From Hyphomicrobiales bacterium (GTDB taxonomy: Bacteria; Pseudomonadota; Alphaproteobacteria; Rhizobiales; Xanthobacteraceae), in NCBI GenBank assembly GCA_021730985.1, contig JAKFYI010000003.1, positions 62,001 through 126,000 on the forward strand: a DNA stretch of 64,000 nucleotides, read 5' to 3'. The position numbers were made by a program, and so were the translations under genes. Of this stretch, positions 52,895-61,038 are shown in pieces. The notes below the pieces were generated by a model, which worked only from the letters and a program-made list of their open reading frames with translations, was not told the DNA's origin and searched no databases. Numbering within the stretch: the first letter of the stretch is position 1; the number at the start of each line of letters is the position of its first letter.

Positions 52895-53872
52895 ATGGTC
52901 GACTACTTCCCAGTGCTGGAACGCGCGGTCGCGGCGCTCAATCCCAACACCAAGGAAGCGCGCCGCGTTCTTTATGACCGTGCGCGGCGGGCCCTGGTCG
53001 ATGGCCTTCGGGCCGGCGATCCGACCCTTTCGGATACCGACCTGAAAACGCAGAGTTCTGCGCTGGAGGCCGCGATCCGTCGCGTCGAGGAGGGTGTTTC
53101 GCCCGTCTTCGAGCGGCCTGCTTCTCCGCCGGTTCAACCCGCGCCGCGCGTCGCGCCGCAATCTGCGCAACGGGCCGCGCAACCGGCGCCGCAGCCGGTT
53201 CCGCAACCTCCACCGGTGCATCTGGAAGAACTGGGGTCCGCGCCGGCCGATGAAGGCTACGGCGACCGGCCGCCTCTCGCCGACGAACGCAAGCCGTGGC
53301 GCATCATCGCAGCCTCACTTGCCGGTCTGGCGGTCCTGCTGGTGGGGGTCGGGGCCTATACGTTCTGGCCGGGCAAATCGGCCAGCACGCCGCCGACCCA
53401 GCGCGGCAGCGCGGCCAAGCGCGCCGACCCGGATGCCGCGGGTGCTGCGCCTTACGTTTATCTGCGCCAGCCGGTCTATTTCCGCACCACTCATCCGGTC
53501 GGCACCATCGTGGTCGATAAGCAGCAGAGCTTTCTCTACGTCGTGCGGCCGAGCGTCAGCGCGTTGCGCTACGGCATCGGCGTCGGGCCGGAGTGCGTCA
53601 CCTCGGCCGGGCTCTATCAGATCGTCCGCAAGGAGGAGTGGCCCGGCTTCAAGGCCCTGGCCGGCCGCTCGGCCACGGATGACGAAAGGGCCAAGAATCC
53701 GTTCGGCGCCCGGGCGCTTTATCTCGACAAGGAAGCCCGCGTTCATGGCACCAATACGCCGGCATCGATCGGGCGCCCCAGCTCGCTGGGCTGCTTCCGG
53801 CTCGCCAATGACGACGTGATTCACCTCTACGAACGCGCGCCGGTCGATACCCGTGTGGTCGTCATCAACTAG
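52895..53872 (+). CDS. membrane-anchored L,D-transpeptidase
   Basis: A 325-residue protein with an N-terminal helical part (1-70), a Pro/Ala/Gln linker (75-110), one membrane helix near residues 134-157 (IIAASLAGLAVLLVGVGAYT) and a C-terminal YkuD domain. The catalytic Cys lies in HGTNTPASIG plus SSLGCFRLANDD. It differs from the gene at 51155 by the anchor and cytoplasmic extension, which could couple cell-wall cross-linking to a cytoplasmic signal. It follows the binding protein by 30 nt. Confidence 0.93.
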   Translation: MVDYFPVLERAVAALNPNTKEARRVLYDRARRALVDGLRAGDPTLSDTDLKTQSSALEAAIRRVEEGVSPVFERPASPPVQPAPRVAPQSAQRAAQPAPQPVPQPPPVHLEELGSAPADEGYGDRPPLADERKPWRIIAASLAGLAVLLVGVGAYTFWPGKSASTPPTQRGSAAKRADPDAAGAAPYVYLRQPVYFRTTHPVGTIVVDKQQSFLYVVRPSVSALRYGIGVGPECVTSAGLYQIVRKEEWPGFKALAGRSATDDERAKNPFGARALYLDKEARVHGTNTPASIGRPSSLGCFRLANDDVIHLYERAPVDTRVVVIN

Positions 53873-53948
53873 TGCCCCGCGTTTTGCGATTTCAGCTTGG
53901 CTCCGGACTGATATGATGGCGGCTCAAACTGAGGAAACGGGGTAGGGC

Positions 53949-54929
53949 ATGCGCGCGGCACGTCAGCATCGAAATGTCATCCTGGGTGCCGCTCTCTGCG
54001 CGCTGAGCGCCGGACCTGCACTCGCACAGGGCAATTTCCCGAACCGGCCGATCACGCTGGTGGTACCGCTGCCGGCCGGCGGAACGGCCGATCTGCTGTG
54101 CCGCTTCGCAGCCGAAAAGGCGACCGCGGGCCTTGGCCAGCAAGTGGTGGTCGAAAATCGTCCCGGCGGCGCCGGCGGGCGTGTCGGCATGGATCAGGTG
54201 ATGCGAGCGCCGCCCGACGGGCACACGCTGCTGTGCGGGACACAACTCCTGTTCAGCATCACGCACCTTGTCTTCACCAAGTCGCAGGCCGACGCGCGCG
54301 TGATGGAGCCGATCAGTGTGCTGGCGACCTATCCGCTCATCATCATCACCAAGGCCGCGCTGCCGGTGAGCAACATGAAGGAATTCCTGGCCTACGCGAA
54401 GGCCAATCCCGGCAAGCTCAACTATGGGCACCAGGGCAAAGGCAACACCGGTCATCTGCTTGGCGAACTCATGATGTTGAAAGCCGGTTTCCAGATGACG
54501 GAAATCCCGTACCGGGGCAGTGCGCCGGCAATCAACGATCTGCTGGCCGGGACCATCGACATGGTCCCGGACTACTTGCTCGCCAACAAGCAGAATATCG
54601 ACGTCGGCAAGATCAAGTTCCTCGCCACCGCGAGCGAGAAGCGCCTCAAGGACTATCCGAACGTGGAGACGGTCGCCGAGACGCTGCCCGGCGTCACCTC
54701 GACGACCTGGATGGCGGTCGCGGCTCCGCCCGGTACGCCGAAGGAGATCACGCAGAAAATCGCAGACGCGATCTCGCAGGGATTTAAGCAGCCCGATCTG
54801 GTGGCGAAGATCCAGCGGCTGGAGGCCGACCCGCTGGGCAGTTCGCCGGAGCAGATGCGCGAGATGATCAAGCAGAGCGAGAACACCTGGGCGCCGGTGG
54901 TCAAGGCGCGCAGCATCTCAGTCGACTGA
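53949..54929 (+). CDS. Bug/TctC-type substrate-binding protein, aromatic-cluster copy
   Basis: A 326-residue Bug-family receptor with signal peptide ending GPALA and start QGNFPNRPIT. VVENRPGGAGGRVGMDQVMR, then PPDGHTLLCGT differ from the five-gene array, which has ACxE and DGYTxCI here. GGGTAGGG precedes the ATG. The VOC dioxygenase begins 31 nt after its stop, so it probably binds the acid or aromatic acid degraded by the neighbouring enzymes; this is inference from position. Confidence 0.92.
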   Translation: MRAARQHRNVILGAALCALSAGPALAQGNFPNRPITLVVPLPAGGTADLLCRFAAEKATAGLGQQVVVENRPGGAGGRVGMDQVMRAPPDGHTLLCGTQLLFSITHLVFTKSQADARVMEPISVLATYPLIIITKAALPVSNMKEFLAYAKANPGKLNYGHQGKGNTGHLLGELMMLKAGFQMTEIPYRGSAPAINDLLAGTIDMVPDYLLANKQNIDVGKIKFLATASEKRLKDYPNVETVAETLPGVTSTTWMAVAAPPGTPKEITQKIADAISQGFKQPDLVAKIQRLEADPLGSSPEQMREMIKQSENTWAPVVKARSISVD

Positions 54930-54960
54930 CGGCCTCGCGGCATTTCATTGGAATAGGCAC

Positions 54961-55857
54961 ATGATTCAGGCCAAGCGGATCGGCCACGTCACCTTCAAGA
55001 CGCCGGATATCGACCGGCAGATCGCCTACTACCGCCAGGTGATCGGGCTCGGCCTGGTGGCGCGGGAAGCCAACCGCGCGTTCCTGGCGACGCCAACCGG
55101 CCAGCTCGCCGTCGTGCTGGAGAAGGGCGACGAGCCGTCTTGCGCTCGCATCGCGTTCGAGGTGTCGTCCGCGCTGAGCTTTGCCGAGATGGCAAAGCGC
55201 CTGCAGGCCGACGGCCTCAAGAGCGAGGAGCGCAGCGACGCCGTGCCCGGCACGCCGAAGTCGCTCGCCTTCACCGATGCCAAGGGCACCAGCATCGAGC
55301 TGTTCACCGAGTGGAGTTTCCTCGCGGCCGAGGCGCCCGCCGCGGGCAGCCTGATGCCGGTGAAGCTCGGGCATCTCGCCTATGTGACGGAAGACCCTAA
55401 GGCGATCTTCGATTTCTACGCCAAGGTGCTGGGCTTTCGCCTGTCGGACTGGATCGGGGACTATTTTGTGTTCCTGCGCTGCGGTCCCGACCATCACACC
55501 GTGAACTTCATCCGCGGCCCGAATTCGCGGATGCACCACATGGCGTTCGAGGTGAAGGACACCAGCCACCTCGCCAATGCCTGCGATCTGCTCGGCCGCC
55601 AGAACCTGGAGATCGTGTGGGGTCCGGTGCGTCACGGGCCCGGCCACAATATCGCGGTCTATCACCGCAATCCCGACGACCAGATGGTGGAGTTTTTCAC
55701 CGATCTGGACCGCATGTCCGACGAGGAGAGCGGCTATTTCGAGCCGCGCCCCTGGCACAAGGACCGGCCGCAGAAGCCGAAGACCTGGGATCCCAGCAAG
55801 CAGCGGGATATGTGGGGCCTGCCACCGGGGCCGAATTGGCGGCGGGGCAACGAGTAG
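54961..55857 (+). CDS. VOC-superfamily extradiol-type ring-cleavage dioxygenase
   Basis: A 298-residue two-domain VOC protein. The 2-His-1-Glu iron site is visible in the second domain: His138 (KLGHLAYV), His193 (MHHMAFEV) and Glu244 (QMVEFFTD). Spacing also places His225 and Tyr234 where catechol 2,3-dioxygenase has its acid/base His and Tyr (32 and 41 residues after the second ligand). All five are kept, so a type I extradiol dioxygenase acting on a catechol-like ring is well supported. The N-terminal half has the degenerate VOC domain. Co-transcribed with the Bug receptor. Confidence 0.9.
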   Translation: MIQAKRIGHVTFKTPDIDRQIAYYRQVIGLGLVAREANRAFLATPTGQLAVVLEKGDEPSCARIAFEVSSALSFAEMAKRLQADGLKSEERSDAVPGTPKSLAFTDAKGTSIELFTEWSFLAAEAPAAGSLMPVKLGHLAYVTEDPKAIFDFYAKVLGFRLSDWIGDYFVFLRCGPDHHTVNFIRGPNSRMHHMAFEVKDTSHLANACDLLGRQNLEIVWGPVRHGPGHNIAVYHRNPDDQMVEFFTDLDRMSDEESGYFEPRPWHKDRPQKPKTWDPSKQRDMWGLPPGPNWRRGNE

Positions 55858-55890
55858 GTTTCCGTCACTCCGGGGCGCGGGCGCCGCGCC

Positions 55891-57492
55891 CTAGTCGTAA
55901 ACCGTATCGACGTAGTGATCGGAATCGACCACTGCCTCGATGACTGTCGGTCCCTTCGCCGCCAATGCCGACTTCACCGCGCTCTCCAGCGCGTCGGGGC
56001 TGCGCACCCCGATTGCCCGGACACCGAAATAGTGCGCCGGCGGTTCGGTGTATTCCTCGGTTTGCAGTTCGGTGCCATAGAGCGGGAGCTGGCGGCGGAT
56101 CTGCTTCACCTTGATCAGCGCCAGCCATTTGTCGTCCAGCACCACGATCGGCAGCGCGAGGCCCATTCGCTTGGCCACCGCGACCTCGCCGCATGTCATC
56201 TGGAAACAGCCGTCGCCGATCAGGCAGACCACCGGCAGGTTGGGTCTCGCGAGCTTGGCCGCGATCGCGCCCGGGATGCCGAAGCCCATCGACGACCAGC
56301 CGTTGGTGATGTGAAAGGTCTTGGGATCGTGGGTGGTCCATTGGCTGGCGATCTGGTGGGTGTGCGCGCCGACGTCGAACGAGAGCAGGCCCTCGCGCGG
56401 CAATGCGCGCCGCACTGCGTCGATCGCGGCGTGCGCGGTGAAGGTGCCGCTGGCGGGCCGTAGCGCCGCACTGAACGCACGGCGGTGATCGGCCAGTGCC
56501 TCGTTGGTCCACGAATTCGTGCCGGCGGGAAGGGCGGCGAGCCTGGCGAGCGCGGCGTCGAGATCGCCGGTGACCTGGTGCGCCACCTTGACCGAAGCCG
56601 CCACGTCCACCGGCTCGATATCGACCTGCAGCAACGGCACATCGCCGATCCAGGCTTCGTACTCCACCTCAATGGTGTCGTAGCCGAGCCCGACGATCAG
56701 GTCGGCGCTGCGCAACAGCTTGCGCTGCACCTGACGGCAGGCGCGCTCGATCACGCCAATCGAGAGCGGATGATCCTCGTCGATCATGCCCTTCGCCATC
56801 GTGGTGGTTGCGAACGGCAGGTTATGGCGCTCCACCACCTGGCGCAGCAATTCGGGTTTGGCGAGCCGCATCGCCGACGAGCCCAGCACCGCGACCGGCC
56901 GCTTGGCTTTGGCGATCAGTTCGGCGGCCTTGGCCACGGCGGCGTCAGGCGCGGGCAAAATCTTGGACAGCGCCTTCATGGGAGCGGCATCACCCTTCGC
57001 GGGTGCCAGCGCCACGTCCTCGGGCAGATCGAGATGCACCGGCCCGCGGGGCTCGCTCATGGCGAGGCGGATCGCCTCCTTGACCGTCTCGGCGATCTTG
57101 CCCTTCTCCAGGCGGAAGGTGCCCTTGGTGATCGGCTTGAACAGCGCATGGTGGTCGATCCACATCTGGATGCGGCGGCCAAGCTGATCGGTGTTCAGGT
57201 TGCAGGTGATGGCGATCATCGGCGAGCGGTCGAGCCAGGCGTTGCCGACACCGGTGGCAAGATTGGTCGCGCCGGGGCCGAGCGTCGCGATGCACAGGCC
57301 CGGCGCGCCGGACAGCCGGCCCGTGACGTCGGCGGCAAAGCCCGCCGAGCCTTCATGCGCAGTCAGCACGAAATCGATGCCGCCCTTGCGCATCGCCTCC
57401 ATCAGCGGAAGCACGTTGCCGCTCGGGATGCCGAAACCGCGGTCGATGCCGGCGGCCTTCAGCGTGGCGACGATAAGATCGGCGTTGTTCAC
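55891..57492 (-). CDS. thiamine diphosphate-dependent enzyme (acetolactate synthase/decarboxylase superfamily)
   Basis: A 533-residue three-domain ThDP enzyme. GTG at 57492 is preferred (GAGG upstream); a TTG at 57507 is the longer option. The ThDP-activating Glu47 is in TAHEGSAGFA, LGPGATNLATG is the second-subunit loop, and GDGCFQMT (426-433) binds magnesium. The partner asparagines of the NN motif are replaced by Asp453-Asp454 (VVLDDKWLAL). It lacks the His pair of classic benzoylformate decarboxylase, so a 2-oxoacid decarboxylase or ligase role is likely but not certain. It follows paaK by 16 nt on the same strand. Confidence 0.9.
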   Translation of the reverse strand: MNNADLIVATLKAAGIDRGFGIPSGNVLPLMEAMRKGGIDFVLTAHEGSAGFAADVTGRLSGAPGLCIATLGPGATNLATGVGNAWLDRSPMIAITCNLNTDQLGRRIQMWIDHHALFKPITKGTFRLEKGKIAETVKEAIRLAMSEPRGPVHLDLPEDVALAPAKGDAAPMKALSKILPAPDAAVAKAAELIAKAKRPVAVLGSSAMRLAKPELLRQVVERHNLPFATTTMAKGMIDEDHPLSIGVIERACRQVQRKLLRSADLIVGLGYDTIEVEYEAWIGDVPLLQVDIEPVDVAASVKVAHQVTGDLDAALARLAALPAGTNSWTNEALADHRRAFSAALRPASGTFTAHAAIDAVRRALPREGLLSFDVGAHTHQIASQWTTHDPKTFHITNGWSSMGFGIPGAIAAKLARPNLPVVCLIGDGCFQMTCGEVAVAKRMGLALPIVVLDDKWLALIKVKQIRRQLPLYGTELQTEEYTEPPAHYFGVRAIGVRSPDALESAVKSALAAKGPTVIEAVVDSDHYVDTVYD

Positions 57493-57508
57493 GGAGCCCT
57501 GCCTCAAT

Positions 57509-58849
57509 TCAATTCTTGTTGCGGAGGTCTTTAACCCGGACTGCCTTGCCTTGCGAGCGCGGAACTTCGCCCGCGGACTTGATTTCGACCGTGCAGGTGA
57601 CGCCGATCCGGGATTTGATCTGGTGCGCCACGTCGGCGGCGATTTTGCCCCGTCCCGCCGGATCGGTGCCGGGGGCCATCTCGACCTCGAGGGCTACGGC
57701 GTCGAGCGTGCCCTCGCGGGTCAGCACAATCTGGTAGTGCGGCGCGATGCCGGGCAGCCCGACCAGCACTGCCTCGATCTGCGAGGGAAACACGTTGACG
57801 CCGCGGATGATCAGCATGTCGTCGTCGCGCCCGGTGACGCGCAGAATGCGGACGTGGGTGCGGCCGCACGGGCAGGGCTCGTGCGTCAATCGGGTGATAT
57901 CGCGAGAACGATAGCGCACCATCGGCAGCGCCTGCTTGGTCAGCGTGGTGATGACCAGTTCGCCGGGCTCGCCTTCAGGTACCAGTTGCAACGTCTTGGG
58001 ATCGATCACTTCGAGCAGGAAGTGATCCTCCCAGCCGTGCAGTCCGTTGCGGTGGTCGCACTCGCAGGCGACGCCCGGGCCGATGATCTCGGACAGCCCG
58101 TACAGATCGACCGCCTTGAAGCCGAGCCGTGCGTCGAGGTCGCGGCGCATCGCCTCGCTCCAGGGCTCGGCGCCGAAAATGCCGATCCGCAGCGGCAGCT
58201 TGCGGATATCGACGCCCATGCCCTCCGCGACCTCGGCGATGTTGAGCGCATAGGACGGTGTGGCGCACAGCACATGCGCGCCGAAGTCCTGCAGCAGCGT
58301 GACCTGGCGCTCGGTCATGCCGCCCGACACCGGCACTACGGTGCAGCCCAGCCGCTCCGCCCCGTAGTGCGCGCCGAGGCCGCCGGTGAACAGGCCGTAG
58401 CCGTAACCGTTGTGTACGATGTCGCCCGGCCGAGCGCCCGCGCAGGCCATCGAGCGGGCCATCAGGTCGGCCCAGGTGTCGAGATCGCCACGGGTGTAGC
58501 CGACGACCGTTGCCTTTCCGGTGGTCCCGGAGGAGGCGTGCAGCCGCAGCACCTGCTCGCGCGGCACCGCGAACAGCCCAAACGGATAGGTGTCGCGCAG
58601 GTCCGCCTTGGTGGCGAACGGAAAGCGCACGATGTCGTCGAGCGATTGGCAGTCGTCCGGCGTGACGCGGGCGGCATCGAACTTGGCACGGACGTAGGCC
58701 ACGTTGGCGTAGGCGTGCGCCAGCGTATGCTTGAGCCGCGACAATTGCAGCGCCGCAAGCTCCGCGCGCGGCATGCATTCGGCTGCGCGGTCGAACATAT
58801 AGGTCTGGTCGGCGGCGGACGGGCTCACGTTCGGCTTCTCGGCACACAT
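57509..58849 (-). CDS. paaK: phenylacetate-CoA ligase family protein
   Basis: A 446-residue acyl-adenylate-forming enzyme. The ATP loop is ASSGTTGKATVVGYT (105-119). FGAEPWSEAMRRDLDARLG and DLYGLSEIIGPGVACECDHR are hallmark words, as are CPCGRTHVRILRVTGRDDDM and IRGVNVFPSQIEAVL near the C-terminus. It activates phenylacetate or a substituted arylacetate to its CoA ester. It is divergent from the DpgC-like gene by 77 nt, which should contain a shared regulatory region, and followed by the ThDP enzyme. Confidence 0.93.
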   Translation of the reverse strand: MCAEKPNVSPSAADQTYMFDRAAECMPRAELAALQLSRLKHTLAHAYANVAYVRAKFDAARVTPDDCQSLDDIVRFPFATKADLRDTYPFGLFAVPREQVLRLHASSGTTGKATVVGYTRGDLDTWADLMARSMACAGARPGDIVHNGYGYGLFTGGLGAHYGAERLGCTVVPVSGGMTERQVTLLQDFGAHVLCATPSYALNIAEVAEGMGVDIRKLPLRIGIFGAEPWSEAMRRDLDARLGFKAVDLYGLSEIIGPGVACECDHRNGLHGWEDHFLLEVIDPKTLQLVPEGEPGELVITTLTKQALPMVRYRSRDITRLTHEPCPCGRTHVRILRVTGRDDDMLIIRGVNVFPSQIEAVLVGLPGIAPHYQIVLTREGTLDAVALEVEMAPGTDPAGRGKIAADVAHQIKSRIGVTCTVEIKSAGEVPRSQGKAVRVKDLRNKN

Positions 58850-58926
58850 CGATCCGGAGGAAGGGCAGAGCTATAGTAGCAGCGGGCCGCTCACCGTGAA
58901 CCCCGGCGGCGCCAGGGACACGCGCG

Positions 58927-60339
58927 ATGGATTCGATCCAGGCTCAACCGGCTCGCATCGAGAGCTTGACGACGGTGGGCCTTCCTGAGAAGGAGGTCAA
59001 AGGCTGGCTGCGCGACGAGCCGCAAAAGACGGGCCGCTATTCCGCCGACTGCAAGGCGTTTGCAGCATTCTGGAAGAAGACCTCCGCACTGATCGGCAGG
59101 CTGCAGCCGCCGAGCAGCCGGCAGCAGCGTGAGCGCCGTGCCGCCGCTGCGATCCTGGAGATCGCACGCGAATCGCGCGTCCGCTTCCTGCGCGCCCATG
59201 CCGACACGATCTACGATGCGCTCACCGCCAAGCGTACGCGCTTCGTCCGGCTTGAGGAATTGATGGCGGCTGCAGCCAAGCTGCTGCCGGGGCTGCTGCC
59301 GTCCGATGACGAAATCGGTGACGAAAAGGGCCTGCCGCAGGGCAAGAAGACCGGCCTCGAAATCGACCAGGGGCTGTTCGTCTCGGCGCTGCTGCGCAGC
59401 GAGCAGTCCGGCCGCCACCTGTGCCACGCCATGCTGCTGCCGCGCCCGGAAGCGCATGACATGCTGCCGAAATTCATCAAGCTGGGGACGGCTCAGTTCC
59501 CCGGCGCGTCGATCGTGCGGCGCGGCAAGGCCGCGATCATCACCTTCGAGAACCCGCGCTTCCTCAACGCCGAGGACCAGACCACGCTGGCCGGGATGGA
59601 AACCTGCGTCGATCTCGCTTTGCTCGATCCGCAGGTCGAAATCGCCGTGCTGCGCGGCGGCTCGGTCGAGCATCCGAAATACAAGGACCGCCGCGTGTTC
59701 GGCTCCGGCATCAACCTCACGCACCTCTATCACGGGCGGATCCCGTACCTCTGGTACCTCACCCGCGACATGGGCTACGTGAACAAGCTCTACCGCGGCT
59801 TGGCGCGCCCGGACGGCCCGCCGCCCGACGAGTTCGGCGGCGGCGGCATCGAGAAGCCGTTCATCGCGGCCGTCGAGACGTTCGCGATCGGCGGACATTG
59901 CCAGGTGCTGCTGGCGGTCGATTACGTGCTTGCCGAGAAGACCGCGTTCATGACATTGCCGGCGCGCAAGGAGGGCATCATCCCAGGCGCCGCCAACATG
60001 CGGCTGCCGCGCGCGCTCGGTGACCGGCTGGCGCGGCAGGCGATCCAGTACGAGCGGCGGCTGGAGTGCGACAGCCCGGAGGGGCGGATGATCTGCGACG
60101 AGATCGTCGAGCCGGGTGGCATGGACGAGGCGATCGAGCGCGTGGTGGGTGGACTCACCAGCTCAGGCGTGGTCAGCGCGGCATCGAACCGCCGTGCCTT
60201 CCGCATCGCGCAGGAGCCGCTCGACATGTTCCGCAACTACTTCGCGGTGTACGCGCGAGAGCAGGCGTACTGTCATTTCAGTCCGGCGCTGATCGACAAC
60301 CTCGAGAAGTACTGGAACGCGCAGAGCCGCAGGCCGTAG
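58927..60339 (+). CDS. DpgC-family arylacetyl-CoA 1,2-dioxygenase (crotonase fold, cofactor-free)
   Basis: A 470-residue crotonase-fold protein with a long N-terminal helical domain (about 1-190), the layout of DpgC, which oxidises 3,5-dihydroxyphenylacetyl-CoA with O2 to the arylglyoxylate and CoA without metal or cofactor in vancomycin-type biosynthesis. Words I recognise from DpgC: CHAMLLPRPEA, FGSGINLTHLYHGRIPY, PARKEGIIPGAANMRLPR, LTSSGVVSAASNRRA and AREQAYCHFSPALI. The oxyanion Ile262, then Gly323 and Gln326 (GGHCQ) match its active-site Ile, Gly and Gln. Next to paaK rather than peptide-synthetase genes, it points to arylacetate catabolism. Confidence 0.9.
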   Translation: MDSIQAQPARIESLTTVGLPEKEVKGWLRDEPQKTGRYSADCKAFAAFWKKTSALIGRLQPPSSRQQRERRAAAAILEIARESRVRFLRAHADTIYDALTAKRTRFVRLEELMAAAAKLLPGLLPSDDEIGDEKGLPQGKKTGLEIDQGLFVSALLRSEQSGRHLCHAMLLPRPEAHDMLPKFIKLGTAQFPGASIVRRGKAAIITFENPRFLNAEDQTTLAGMETCVDLALLDPQVEIAVLRGGSVEHPKYKDRRVFGSGINLTHLYHGRIPYLWYLTRDMGYVNKLYRGLARPDGPPPDEFGGGGIEKPFIAAVETFAIGGHCQVLLAVDYVLAEKTAFMTLPARKEGIIPGAANMRLPRALGDRLARQAIQYERRLECDSPEGRMICDEIVEPGGMDEAIERVVGGLTSSGVVSAASNRRAFRIAQEPLDMFRNYFAVYAREQAYCHFSPALIDNLEKYWNAQSRRP

Positions 60340-60343
60340 GCTG

Positions 60344-60868
60344 CTACTGCAGCGCCGCCTGTTTGATGCCTCGGCTGAGCGAAATCGACACCTCGGACAC
60401 CTTGCTGCCCGGCGACTGGATCGACACGACCTGCCGGTCGGCGTTGGTGCTCAGCGCAATCTTGGCCGAGAGCGGGCCCGCGACGATCACTTCGATCTTG
60501 TTGGCGGATGCCTTGCCGGACACGGTGCCGCCGACCCGGTTGGTCGCTTCGCTCCAGAAGCCGGAAACCTCGCCGTTGTTGTGCGAGACGGTGCTTTGCA
60601 ACTCGAACTTGAAGCTGTCGCTGGAGCAGCGCAGGTCGAGCTTGAGGCTCGCGCCGCTGCCATCGACGTTGTAATTCGCGCGGCAGCGAATGCTTTCCTT
60701 GGTGCCGCCGGCCAGCGTGACGGTGCCGGGCCCGGTCCAGGCGCCGGTTAGGCCCAGGAACGGGCCGCTCGCGCCGTGCGCCATAGACGCCACGACCAAC
60801 AGCGCGACGAGGCCGAGGCCTGCCACCATCGATTGTAGTTTACGCTTGGTTAGTTCCGCCGAATTCAT
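60344..60868 (-). CDS. secreted hypothetical protein, 174 aa
   Basis: Signal peptide after a basic start (KRKLQSMVAGLGLVALLVVA, cleavage near HGA). The mature part is a beta-rich domain: GLTGAWTGPGTVTLAGGTKE, IRCRANYNVDGSGASLKLDL and FWSEATNRVGGTVSGKASA. I recall this layout (W-x-G-x-G-x-V start and CRA...) in secreted Bradyrhizobium-type proteins of unknown function. Two cysteines could pair. Convergent with the DpgC-like gene (5-nt gap). Confidence 0.82.
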   Translation of the reverse strand: MNSAELTKRKLQSMVAGLGLVALLVVASMAHGASGPFLGLTGAWTGPGTVTLAGGTKESIRCRANYNVDGSGASLKLDLRCSSDSFKFELQSTVSHNNGEVSGFWSEATNRVGGTVSGKASANKIEVIVAGPLSAKIALSTNADRQVVSIQSPGSKVSEVSISLSRGIKQAALQ

Positions 60869-61038
60869 GCCCCGCTCCCCGCCGCAAGTGCTTCCGTGGG
60901 CGGAGTCATAGTGGGCAGTCGCGAAAAAACTGGGCCGCGTTTCGCTAAAATTTTAGCGGTGGTGCGGCGTGGCCCGCGGCGGTGCTAAAGTCCGGCAAAC
61001 GCCGACACGGCGGACGGGGTTGGACGCAAGGAGCGGGA

